Part shown: positions 9,381 through 17,389 of the stretch, in pieces
Layout of the letters: each line of letters opens with the position of its first letter
Numbering within the stretch: position 1 is the first letter of the stretch
Assembly (NCBI GenBank): GCA_018714165.1
Contig: DVNU01000018.1
Location: 1 to 35,767 of the forward strand
Reading direction: 5' to 3'
Source of the DNA: Candidatus Coproplasma excrementipullorum
GTDB lineage: Bacteria; Bacillota; Clostridia; Christensenellales; Borkfalkiaceae
Length of the DNA: 35,767 nt
Translations under genes and position numbers: made by a program
The notes under the pieces: model-generated
The model's database searches: none
Seen by the model: the letters and a program-made list of their open reading frames with translations, nothing else
What the model was told of the DNA's origin: nothing

Positions 9381-10820
9381 TCAATTAATTTTTTCATCGG
9401 GGTTGGACGAAACTTCGGGAAAGTCGACATAGAACGTGGAGCCTTCGCCCTTTACAGAATTGACGCCGAAATCGAAGTTGTGGGCCTGCAATATTATCTT
9501 TACTATGTTGAGACCGAGGCCGGTGCCCTTTACGGGGCGGGCGTGGGCGTCCTTGGAGCGGTAATACCTGTCCCAGATGTGCTCCTTCTCCTCATCGGAG
9601 ATTCCCTTGCCCGTGTCGCGCACAGCAAAGCGTATGCGACTCTGTTCGGGCATATCCTTTAAGGAGACGTACACGCACTTATCCGCGCCCGTGTAGTTGA
9701 CGGCGTTGGAGACGAGGTTGTATATGACCTGATAGATCTTCTCCTCATCGGCCAGCGTGTAGAGGTTAGGGTCGATGTCGACATAGAATTTATAGCCAGA
9801 CGTCTCCTGGAGATAGTCGAACTTGTTCATTATGCCATATATAAACTCAGTAAGATTGAATACCTTTTTGTTGAGCTCGGACAATCCCGCACTGACCTTG
9901 GAGGCGTTGAGAATATCATTTACCAGCCCGGTGAGCCTGTCCGCCTCGTCTATAATAACCTGAAGGTGCTTTTCCCTCTTCTGCGGGTCGTCACCCGAAA
10001 TTTCCTTGACCATCGAGGCGTACGCCTTTATCATCGTAAGAGGCGTGCGTAAATCGTGCGAGACATTGGCCAGAAGCTCCTTCTGGAAATCGTCGCTCTT
10101 CTTTATCTCGTCCTTGGCATAATTGAGGCTTTCGGACAGCTGGGCAAGCTCCTCGAATTCCGCCGAGGCAAACTGTACGCTGTAATCGCCCTTGGCCATG
10201 CGGGTGGCTGTCTCTGAAATGGTTCGTATTGGGCGGGCTATGCGCTGCGCCAGGATGTAAGATATTATAAAAGCTATTATTATCGTCACGGCGGCTATAA
10301 TTATGATGTAAATCTGCATGCTGTTTACAGATTCCGTCATAATGTACATGGGATACCGCACCAGAAGATAGCACTGCTCACCGTTGAAGGTAACGCACGA
10401 CGCATAGTTGAGCATGGACGACGAACCGTATATGACCGCCCTGTTCTCCGTCCAGCCGTTTACCGTGGAGTTGAGCTCGCTGAATATCGAATCCCAGTCA
10501 TCGGAGGGCTCGGTGGTATAAATAAAGGCCTGGCCGTCGGTGCCGGTGAGGAACACGTCGACGCCCTCGGTGAAGGCGTAACGATTCATCTCGCCGCCAA
10601 CTTCACCCGTAAACTGAGAGTTCTTACCGTCTATTATCATAGTCAAACCGCGGCCTATGGTAGTTATTCTGTCGCGCGCCTGGGCAGAATATGCGTTGCC
10701 CAAAACGCCGAAGCATACCAGCGATACTACGGCTATTATCAGTACGGTGAATATAGCAAAGTACCGCCAGAGCAGTACCTGCATACTTTTTATTTTCAGC
10801 AGCGGAAGTTTATGCTTCAA
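9381..10820 (-). CDS. two-component sensor histidine kinase (2 TM, HAMP, HisKA, HATPase_c)
   Basis: IARPIRTISETATRMAKGDYSV HAMP; LLANVSHDLRTPLTMIKAY H-box; GTGLGLNIV G-box. Confidence 0.95.
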   Translation of the reverse strand: MKHKLPLLKIKSMQVLLWRYFAIFTVLIIAVVSLVCFGVLGNAYSAQARDRITTIGRGLTMIIDGKNSQFTGEVGGEMNRYAFTEGVDVFLTGTDGQAFIYTTEPSDDWDSIFSELNSTVNGWTENRAVIYGSSSMLNYASCVTFNGEQCYLLVRYPMYIMTESVNSMQIYIIIIAAVTIIIAFIISYILAQRIARPIRTISETATRMAKGDYSVQFASAEFEELAQLSESLNYAKDEIKKSDDFQKELLANVSHDLRTPLTMIKAYASMVKEISGDDPQKREKHLQVIIDEADRLTGLVNDILNASKVSAGLSELNKKVFNLTEFIYGIMNKFDYLQETSGYKFYVDIDPNLYTLADEEKIYQVIYNLVSNAVNYTGADKCVYVSLKDMPEQSRIRFAVRDTGKGISDEEKEHIWDRYYRSKDAHARPVKGTGLGLNIVKIILQAHNFDFGVNSVKGEGSTFYVDFPEVSSNPDEKIN

Positions 10821-11481
10821 ATTTATAACCCAGTCCCCTGAGCGTAACTATGAATTTGCGATACTGTTTGAGGTTGGCGCGCAACATCTTTATGTGTGTG
10901 TCCACCGTTCTGTCATCGCCGTAGAAATCAAAACCCCATACATCGTACAGCAGTTTTTCGCGCGTGAGGGCAATGCCTTTATTTTTTATAAAGTAAAAAA
11001 GAATTTCATATTCCTTGGGCGTGAGCTCGGCCTTTTCGCCGTCGACATAGACGTTCCTGCCCGCCATATCGACAGTGAGCCCCTCGAATTTATAGACGTC
11101 GGGATTGGTGTTTTCGCTTGCAGCCGAGCGGCGCTTTGTAACAGCGTTTATGCGCGCCATGACTTCCTTGGGCGAGAAGGGCTTTGTAACATAATCGTCA
11201 ACGCCTATTTCGAACCCGAAGAGCTTGTCGTACTCTTCACCGCGTGCGGAGAGCATTATCACGGGAATATCCTTGAATTTCTTGATCTCCTTGACGGCGG
11301 AAAAACCGTCGAGCTTGGGCATCATTACATCCATTAAAATTATGTCGTAATCGTTGTCGCGGCAGAGACGGACGGCTTCCATACCGTCGGCAGCCTCGAA
11401 CGCTTCATTTCCCTCGAATTCAACGTATTCCTTCAACACGTTGCGGATCATATCCTCGTCGTCGACTATAAGTACTTTCAT
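10810..11481 (-). CDS. OmpR/PhoB-family response regulator
   Basis: VLIVDDEDMIR, DIILMDVMMPKLDG, TKPFSPKE, winged-helix C-terminus (LTPKEYEILFYFIKNKG, VDTHIKMLR); overlaps kinase start. Confidence 0.96.
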   Translation of the reverse strand: MKVLIVDDEDMIRNVLKEYVEFEGNEAFEAADGMEAVRLCRDNDYDIILMDVMMPKLDGFSAVKEIKKFKDIPVIMLSARGEEYDKLFGFEIGVDDYVTKPFSPKEVMARINAVTKRRSAASENTNPDVYKFEGLTVDMAGRNVYVDGEKAELTPKEYEILFYFIKNKGIALTREKLLYDVWGFDFYGDDRTVDTHIKMLRANLKQYRKFIVTLRGLGYKFEA

Positions 11482-11501
11482 GACGCGTTTACTCCTTTGG
11501 A

Positions 11502-11534
11502 ATTTTATTACAATTTTATTATAATTTAATTATA
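11502..11534 (-). repeat. three tandem imperfect 11-bp direct repeats (TATAATTAAAT TATAATAAAAT TGTAATAAAAT) upstream of response regulator
   Basis: direct reading; 11-nt periodicity. Confidence 0.6.
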
Positions 11535-11618
11535 ACCAATTTTGTGTAAAGGTAAATAGCCAACAATGAAATATTTGTGAAAGTTTATATTTTTTTATAA
11601 AAAAATTGCATTCCTCGC

Positions 11619-11647
11619 TTGACAAACGCGCTTTTCAGCGCTATAAT
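11619..11647 (+). promoter_or_regulatory. promoter TTGACA-17-TATAAT for radical SAM operon
   Basis: perfect hexamers, 17-bp spacer. Confidence 0.85.
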
Positions 11648-11654
11648 ACGTATA

Positions 11655-11668
11655 CAAACAAACGTTTG
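11655..11668 (+). promoter_or_regulatory. operator-like CAAAC-AAAC-GTTTG, candidate LexA/SOS box
   Basis: 5-bp inverted repeat with 4-nt spacer 7 nt after -10; 12/14 match to B. subtilis CGAACRNRYGTTYC. Confidence 0.5.
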
Positions 11669-11719
11669 CTTGCTGTTATATTCGGGTTTTTGACAGCTTG
11701 CAGGCGTTTACGGCCCGCA

Positions 11720-11757
11720 ATGCGGCGTTCGGGTTTTGCCGCATCGTTTCCTTTTTT
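11720..11757 (+). other. terminator-like hairpin in 5' leader of radical SAM gene (ATGCGGC / GCCGCAT then pyrimidine/T-rich tract)
   Basis: 7-bp perfect stem, followed by TTTCCTTTTTT. Confidence 0.4.
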
Positions 11758-11788
11758 CCTTGGGATTAAGGGCCTTAAGGATTAAGTT

Positions 11789-13048
11789 ATGTTAGACGCC
11801 GAAAGACTTGAAATTCTTACCGAAAGCGCGAAATATGACGTATCCTGCTCCTCGTCCGGTTCTAAACGGGTGAACAGGGACGGGGGTATCGGGAACGCTT
11901 CCGTCGGGGGAATATGCCACTCCTTTACCCCTGACGGAAGATGCATTTCTCTTTTGAAAATTTTAATGAGCAACGACTGCATTTACGACTGCGAATACTG
12001 CCCCAACAGGGCCAGCGCGGACGTGAGGCGGGCAACCGTCACTCCCGAAGAGATTTGCGAGCTGACGATAAATTTTTATAAGCGAAATTACATCGAGGGG
12101 CTATTCCTCTCCTCCGCCGTGTTCGGCAATCCCAACAGGACTATGGAACTGTTGACGCGCACGGTGACAATGCTGAGAAAGCAGTATAACTTCAACGGGT
12201 ACATTCACTTAAAGGGCATACCCCACGCCGACGAGGCGCTGTGTCTGCGCGCTGCCAGGCTGGTGGACAGAATGAGCTACAACATAGAACTGCCCAGCGA
12301 AAAATCGCTCAAATTGCTGGCGCCTCAAAAGACGCGCGACAGCCTGCTGGTGCCCATGAAAAAGCTGTACGCCGCCACCGTGTACGACCGCGAAAATAAA
12401 GTAAAGCGCGCGGCGAGGGTTATACCCGCGGGACAGACGACGCAGATGATAATAGGCGCATCACCCGAAAGCGACGGGCAGATTTTAAAGCTTACGCAGG
12501 CCCTGTACAGAAGCTTCGGACTGAAGAGGGTGTACTACTCCTCCTATATCCCAGTCGTAAAGAGCGCCCGCCTGCCCGACAAGGCGGCAGGGCTCCTGCG
12601 CGAACACAGGCTGTACCAGGCTGACTGGCTGTTGCGCTTTTACGGGTTTGACGTAGACGAGATATGCGGCGAGGGCGACAACCTTTCGCCGGACTTCGAT
12701 CCCAAATGCGCATGGGCGCTCAGAAATTTACACCTCTTCCCCGTCGAGATAAACAAGGCGCCGCTGGAAATGCTTTTGCGCGTACCGGGCATCGGGGCGC
12801 GCGGGGCGTACAGGATAACCGAGGCGAGAAAGTTTGCAAAGCTTGACTTTGATAATCTTAAAAAAATGCGCATAATACTCAAGAGGGCAAAGCATTTTAT
12901 AACTTGCAACGGAAAGTTTTACGGCGCAGAGGGCGAAAAGATGATTAAAGCTTCGCTTATGCTGTGCGACAGGACGGACGACAGCGAACAGCTGTCGCTC
13001 TTCTCCACCCCCGAGACGGGACTTTCCGCCCTGACGGGAGAATTATGA
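11789..13048 (+). CDS. putative DNA modification/repair radical SAM protein (TIGR03916/COG4277-like) with C-terminal helix-hairpin-helix
   Basis: CIYDCEYC (CxxxCxxC) radical SAM motif; C-terminal LLRVPGIGARGAYRITEARK HhH. Confidence 0.9.
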   Translation: MLDAERLEILTESAKYDVSCSSSGSKRVNRDGGIGNASVGGICHSFTPDGRCISLLKILMSNDCIYDCEYCPNRASADVRRATVTPEEICELTINFYKRNYIEGLFLSSAVFGNPNRTMELLTRTVTMLRKQYNFNGYIHLKGIPHADEALCLRAARLVDRMSYNIELPSEKSLKLLAPQKTRDSLLVPMKKLYAATVYDRENKVKRAARVIPAGQTTQMIIGASPESDGQILKLTQALYRSFGLKRVYYSSYIPVVKSARLPDKAAGLLREHRLYQADWLLRFYGFDVDEICGEGDNLSPDFDPKCAWALRNLHLFPVEINKAPLEMLLRVPGIGARGAYRITEARKFAKLDFDNLKKMRIILKRAKHFITCNGKFYGAEGEKMIKASLMLCDRTDDSEQLSLFSTPETGLSALTGEL

Positions 13049-13776
13049 CATTTTATCTTACGGACGGCAGTGAGGACTGCTTTTATACAGCCGTATTCGA
13101 CTGCTACGCCGACAAGCAGGGTGTGATAACCAGCCGCAGAGACGTGCAACTGGCACTTGACAGCGAGGTTAAAGAGGTTGCCACAGACGACAACAAGGCA
13201 ACCAGAGTAAAAAAGAAAATTGCCGAGTACGACAGCGCGGCCCTGGGCGACATAACGCTTGCGCTACGCTCCTGCGACGGCAACAAGGAACAGGTTGCCC
13301 TTGAATATATAAGACAGATAATCAAGCGCCGACGCCCCGTGCGCACAATGACCAATCTGCCAGACGTTATGGAGATGGAGGACATATGCAGCCGCGTTAC
13401 CGGCGAACTGCACAAACTTAAGGGGTTTTTGCGGTTTATGGAGAACGATAAGGGCGTATTGTACGCCCCCTACTCCCCCGACAACGACATAACCGACCTT
13501 TTAGCCCCGCACTTTGCCGAGCGGTTGAAGAACCAGAAGTTTGTCATTCACGATATCAAACGTAAGATTGCCGCACTGTACGACGGAAACGAAATTATCA
13601 TCTGCTTTGCCGACGGCGCGGATGTGTACCTGTCCGAATATGAGCAGGAATTTGAGGAGCTGTGGAAGCTATACTACAAATCCGTAAACATCAAGGAGCG
13701 CCCGCACGAAAAACAGATGAAGGGCTATATGCCCGTGCGATACTGGAAATTTCTGCCCGAAAAAAGGGATAATTGA
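13045..13776 (+). CDS. TIGR03915/DUF4130-family probable DNA metabolism protein
   Basis: C-terminal LWKLYYKSVNIKERPHEKQMKGYMPVRYWKFLPE; ATG overlaps stop of radical SAM gene (ATGA). Confidence 0.87.
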   Translation: MTFYLTDGSEDCFYTAVFDCYADKQGVITSRRDVQLALDSEVKEVATDDNKATRVKKKIAEYDSAALGDITLALRSCDGNKEQVALEYIRQIIKRRRPVRTMTNLPDVMEMEDICSRVTGELHKLKGFLRFMENDKGVLYAPYSPDNDITDLLAPHFAERLKNQKFVIHDIKRKIAALYDGNEIIICFADGADVYLSEYEQEFEELWKLYYKSVNIKERPHEKQMKGYMPVRYWKFLPEKRDN

Positions 13777-13785
13777 ATAAAAATA

Positions 13786-13821
13786 AAGGAACGGCTCTGC
13801 GCAAGCGCAGAGCCGTTCCTT
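13786..13821. terminator. long perfect stem AAGGAACGGCTCTGCGC / GCGCAGAGCCGTTCCTT
   Basis: inverted repeat between convergent genes. Confidence 0.8.
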
Positions 13822-13853
13822 ATAATGTAAAACATTTGAAATTTTACGAAAAA

Positions 13854-14504
13854 TTAAGTATCTTCCGCTATATTTTCATTTTCAACCATATTGTCATAAT
13901 TTGCTTTAAGCGGGGCGCTGATATCTTCATAGAACGCCGCCGTTGCCGTCTGAATGTATGGAGAAATCCAGAGAGTTAATATGCCGAGCGTAAGAACACA
14001 CAAAAGAAGCCAACCGATGAAACTTATTTGGAGGCAGAATAGTCTCCACTTGTTGCCGCGCATTATGTCCATAGATTTCTTTCTGGCGTCATTTGCCGTC
14101 ATTGACGGATTATCTGCGAGAATATAATAAGTCATTGAATATGAATAACCTTTTATTATCCCCGGAATAATAAACAATAAAGACCATAGTGCAATAAGTA
14201 TTCCGTTTATAAGATTGGCAAGAAACGCGTCGAGAAAACGTTTGAAACCGACAAACAGATTATTTACAGTAACATTGTCCCCGCGAACTATATTGAGTGA
14301 AATAATCGAAAGGCCAAGCGAAAACGGCCCTGTGATAATTAACGTAACAATGCTGCCAAGCACAGCACCCAAACTCGGTATAACGCTTAAAGCGCCGACA
14401 CATCCAAAAATTACCAAATACACCAGATATGTAATAACCAGCGTCCCCCACTTCCCCCTGATACTGTTCCATGCTTGCCTTCTGAACTCTTTTGCTCTTT
14501 TCAT
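13854..14504 (-). CDS. DUF975 family integral membrane protein
   Basis: N-terminal KEFRRQAWNSIRGKWGTLVITYLVYLVI; multiple TM; KSMDIMRGNKWRLFCLQISFIGW; SD AAAGGAG before ATG at 14504. Confidence 0.82.
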   Translation of the reverse strand: MKRAKEFRRQAWNSIRGKWGTLVITYLVYLVIFGCVGALSVIPSLGAVLGSIVTLIITGPFSLGLSIISLNIVRGDNVTVNNLFVGFKRFLDAFLANLINGILIALWSLLFIIPGIIKGYSYSMTYYILADNPSMTANDARKKSMDIMRGNKWRLFCLQISFIGWLLLCVLTLGILTLWISPYIQTATAAFYEDISAPLKANYDNMVENENIAEDT

Positions 14505-14534
14505 ATTCTGCTCCTTTACCTTTTTGTTAATTAA

Positions 14535-14564
14535 ATTGTAGTACGTTATTAGCGTATTTGTCAA
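14535..14564 (-). promoter_or_regulatory. DUF975 promoter TTGACA-18-TACAAT
   Basis: TGTCAA 14559-14564 and ATTGTA 14535-14540 on + strand. Confidence 0.6.
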
Positions 14565-14577
14565 GTATTAACGTACT
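14540..14577. repeat. inverted repeat AGTACGTTA ... TAACGTACT in XRE/DUF975 intergenic region
   Basis: 9-bp perfect arms with an additional TTAGCGTA half-site between. Confidence 0.65.
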
Positions 14578-14612
14578 ATTTGTCTATAATTTATAAAAAG
14601 GCAAAAGTAAGC

Positions 14613-14825
14613 ATGGACAAGATAACAAAATTTCAACAGAGATTCAACGAATGTATTAAATATTCGGACATAAAACAGACAGAGCTTGCCAAGGCAGCAC
14701 ACGTTTCTAAACAATGTATTTCTGATTATAAATCGGGAAAAAGCGTGCCGAGTATAGATACTTTATTTTTGATATGTAAATATCTTGAGGTTTCAGCAGA
14801 TTATCTTTTGGGACTTGAAGATTAA
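14613..14825 (+). CDS. XRE-family HTH transcriptional regulator
   Basis: IKQTELAKAAHVSKQCISDYKSGKSVPSIDTLFLICKYLEVSADYLLGLED. Confidence 0.93.
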   Translation: MDKITKFQQRFNECIKYSDIKQTELAKAAHVSKQCISDYKSGKSVPSIDTLFLICKYLEVSADYLLGLED

Positions 14826-14869
14826 AAACGAAGCGTGCGGCGCGATAATTCGCGCCGCACGCTTCGTTT
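14825..14869. terminator. bidirectional terminator (AAAACGAAGCGTGCGGCGCGA / TCGCGCCGCACGCTTCGTTTT)
   Basis: perfect 20-bp-class stem between convergent genes with T and A tracts. Confidence 0.88.
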
Positions 14870-14873
14870 TTAC

Positions 14874-15713
14874 TTACTTTCTATTTTTTAATTGCTCGTC
14901 GATTCTATTGAAAAACGCTTCATAATAGTTATGGTCGAAGGTCTCAATCTTGCCGCTGTCGGCGGCCTCGGTAAGTGAGCGGTCGATGGGCACCTTTACG
15001 ACATTGGTTATGCCGTGCTCAAGCGCTATGGCGTCTACCTGGCTCTCGCCGAATACGGAGATCTTTCTTCCACAGTCGGGACAGGTGATGTAGCTCATAT
15101 TTTCAACTATGCCCAGAATGGGGATATTCATCATACCCGCCATGTTGACTGCCTTTTTGACTATCATACCCACGAGATCCTGGGGCGTTGTGACGATAAC
15201 TATACCGTCAAGGGGGACACTCTGGAAGATAGTCAAAGGCACGTCGCCCGTTCCGGGGGGCATATCGATGAACATATAGTCTACATCAGTCCAGACGACG
15301 TCCGTCCAGAACTGCAGAACAGTGCCTGAAATCAAAGAGCCGCGCCAGACGACGGGGTCGTCCTCGTGGTTCAAAAGCACGTTCATGGACATTACCTGCA
15401 TGCCGCCGTCGGACCGCACAGGAAGAATTCCCGCCTCGCTGCCCATTGCCCTCTCGTGAATGCCCAACATTTTAGGTATGGAAGGGCCGGTTATGTCGGC
15501 ATCCATTATTGCCGTGTTGTAGCCCGCCTTCTGCGAGGCGCAGGCCAAAAGGGCGCTGGTCATGGACTTGCCCACTCCTCCCTTGCCCGAAACGACGGCA
15601 ATGACTTTGCGTATTTTGCTCAGCTTGTGCGGCTCCTTAATAAGGCTTTCGCTCTTGCGCGATGAGCAGGCCTCGCCACAGGATGAGCAGTCGTGATTGC
15701 AATTTTCTGCCAT
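14874..15713 (-). CDS. Mrp/NBP35 (ApbC) family P-loop ATPase, Fe-S cluster carrier
   Basis: VVSGKGGVGKSMTSALLA, FIDMPPGTGDVPLT, N-terminal cysteine cluster CNHDCSSCGEAC, CPDCG. Confidence 0.94.
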   Translation of the reverse strand: MAENCNHDCSSCGEACSSRKSESLIKEPHKLSKIRKVIAVVSGKGGVGKSMTSALLACASQKAGYNTAIMDADITGPSIPKMLGIHERAMGSEAGILPVRSDGGMQVMSMNVLLNHEDDPVVWRGSLISGTVLQFWTDVVWTDVDYMFIDMPPGTGDVPLTIFQSVPLDGIVIVTTPQDLVGMIVKKAVNMAGMMNIPILGIVENMSYITCPDCGRKISVFGESQVDAIALEHGITNVVKVPIDRSLTEAADSGKIETFDHNYYEAFFNRIDEQLKNRK

Positions 15714-15798
15714 ACAGTACTCCTTATTTTTAAAACATCTACATTTTATGGCATAAAAGGGTAAAAGTCAAGTTATTTGCAAATGCGGTTAAATTTAG

Positions 15799-15827
15799 TT
15801 GCAAAACGACACGGCGTTTGGTATAAT
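15799..15827 (+). promoter_or_regulatory. SRP RNA promoter TTGCAA-17-TATAAT
   Basis: TATAAT at 15822-15827, 17-bp spacer. Confidence 0.75.
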
Positions 15828-15834
15828 GTTATGG

Positions 15835-16099
15835 CTGCGCTAGGTGGGGAGATAGCGGTGCCCTGAACCTGCAATCCGCTACAGCAGGACTGAATGCCCT
15901 TCCCGACCGCCAAGGTGGAAGGCCGCGCCGTATAAGGGGTGTTGATTACAAGGTCTTATGCAACCGTCAACTGCGAACCGTGTCAGGATAGGGATATAGC
16001 AGCACTAAACAGTCCCGACGGTGTGCCATAAGGTTGCTTTGTAGGAGCTACCTGTACGGTTTACGCTTCGGCCTTTGCGGGCAAAAAGGGATGCGCAGT
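15835..16099 (+). ncRNA. ffs: large bacterial signal recognition particle RNA (with Alu domain)
   Basis: GGTGGGGAGATAGCGGTGCCCTGAACCTGCAATCCGCTACAGCAGGACTGAATGCCC Alu-domain signature; GTGTCAGG...AGCAGCACTAA helix 8; CTGCGC/GCGCAG terminal pairing. Confidence 0.93.
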
Positions 16100-16111
16100 A
16101 AAATGCAAATT

Positions 16112-16142
16112 ACGGTGTGTGAGCAATCACACACCGTTTAAT
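16112..16142 (+). terminator. SRP RNA terminator ACGGTGTGTGA-GCAA-TCACACACCGT + TTTAATTTG
   Basis: 11-bp perfect stem, GCAA loop. Confidence 0.85.
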
Positions 16143-16197
16143 TTGTATTTTTTTGTGTAAATTAAAAATTTTGCCAGCGGACAAAAGGGAAAACAGC

Positions 16198-16227
16198 AGT
16201 GGGCGCGGCCGAACGGCCGCGCCCACT
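16198..16227 (-). terminator. terminator AGTGGGCGCGGCC-GAAC-GGCCGCGCCCACT after ABC permease
   Basis: 13-bp perfect stem. Confidence 0.75.
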
Positions 16228-16243
16228 GATTTTATATACTGAT

Positions 16244-17389
16244 TTACCTGTTGAACATTACCTTTTCGGAATTGAACATAACACCGAGCAATACAGAGAG
16301 AATTGCCGCGCACACCAGGTTGACGGCCATAGTTATTACAAAGGGAATTGCGGCAAATGTGCCCGCCATGAGCGACGATATACAGAGCGCGCTGTTTAAT
16401 ACGGGAATGAAGAAAAATCCAAGCGACGGCGACGAGATGAACATGGAGCACAGCGAACACACCATAGCCACTATCATCACGGGCGCATTGAGGCTGTTGG
16501 CCTCCTTCACCGTCTTTGCACAGGCCGAAAGAATGGCCAACAGGCTGACAAAGACAAGCACTGTTGAGATGATTACAAGGAAGAGCCCGAAGTAGTCGAG
16601 CACGCCGTATGCAGCCAGCGAGAAGTCTACGCCGTAGCTGCTCATAAGATTTGGCAGAGAGAAGATGACGCCGATAAAGCTGGAGATACCGCTGAGCACC
16701 GCTATTACGGAGAGCGAAAGTATTTTGCCCACTGCAAGGTGACTGCGTTTTACGGGCGTTACAAGCAGAGTGGCGAACGTACCCCTCTCCTTCTCTCCCG
16801 CTATGGACTCTAAAACGACGCCGGTACAGCCCGAAAGCATTAAAACTATGAGTAGCATCGGCACGATCATTGACAGTATGTACGCCGACATTGAGGTACT
16901 GTCGGCCAGGTCATACTGCTCGCCGGCGATGGCGTTTATGTTGAAAACGTTTGAAATCTGCTGTTCGTAGCCGTCGAGTATAGCGACAAGCGTTGAAAAT
17001 GCCGTTGCCGAGACGGTATCTGCCGAATAATAATAGATGCTGACATTGGGGGCGTGTACGCTGGTTGTAAGCTCGTCAAAATTTTCGGGGAAGATGACGA
17101 GAAGGTCGACTTCGCCGTCGGCAATCTGCTGTTTTGCCTCCTCGTCGGAAACCTCCTGTTCGCGCACATCAAAGAGAATACTCAGCTGTCCCGAAAGACT
17201 GTCCGGCATATTTTGGACATATATTATCGGCGTGGTCTCCTCTTCCGCCACCGCCTGCATTATAGCGCCCATTGCCGAATAGACGGCATAGATTAAAAGG
17301 CCGGGCATGAGAATGGTAGTGAAGAGCATGCGCTTATCGCAGAAGAAACGCAGAAATTCCTTTTTGATTATGGCAAGTATACTCTTCAT
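16244..17389 (-). CDS. ABC-2 type transporter permease (NatB-like)
   Basis: N-terminal KEFLRFFCDKRMLFTTILMPGLLIY; EKERGTFATLLVTPVKRSHLAVGKIL. Confidence 0.9.
   Translation of the reverse strand: MKSILAIIKKEFLRFFCDKRMLFTTILMPGLLIYAVYSAMGAIMQAVAEEETTPIIYVQNMPDSLSGQLSILFDVREQEVSDEEAKQQIADGEVDLLVIFPENFDELTTSVHAPNVSIYYYSADTVSATAFSTLVAILDGYEQQISNVFNINAIAGEQYDLADSTSMSAYILSMIVPMLLIVLMLSGCTGVVLESIAGEKERGTFATLLVTPVKRSHLAVGKILSLSVIAVLSGISSFIGVIFSLPNLMSSYGVDFSLAAYGVLDYFGLFLVIISTVLVFVSLLAILSACAKTVKEANSLNAPVMIVAMVCSLCSMFISSPSLGFFFIPVLNSALCISSLMAGTFAAIPFVITMAVNLVCAAILSVLLGVMFNSEKVMFNR

Noticed and set aside
9381-11481. Two-component system considered as a novel signalling locus
   Set aside because: Standard HAMP-HisKA kinase with OmpR-type regulator; no adjacent target gene suggesting novelty beyond the promoter repeats reported separately.
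13786-14869. Strong GC palindromes considered as CRISPR repeats or REP elements
   Set aside because: Each is a unique sequence located at gene ends with A/T tracts; best explained as intrinsic terminators, no spacer-repeat periodicity.
16110-16460. minus ORF of 116 aa overlapping the ABC permease 3' end and SRP terminator
   Set aside because: Overlaps strong terminators and a better-supported CDS.
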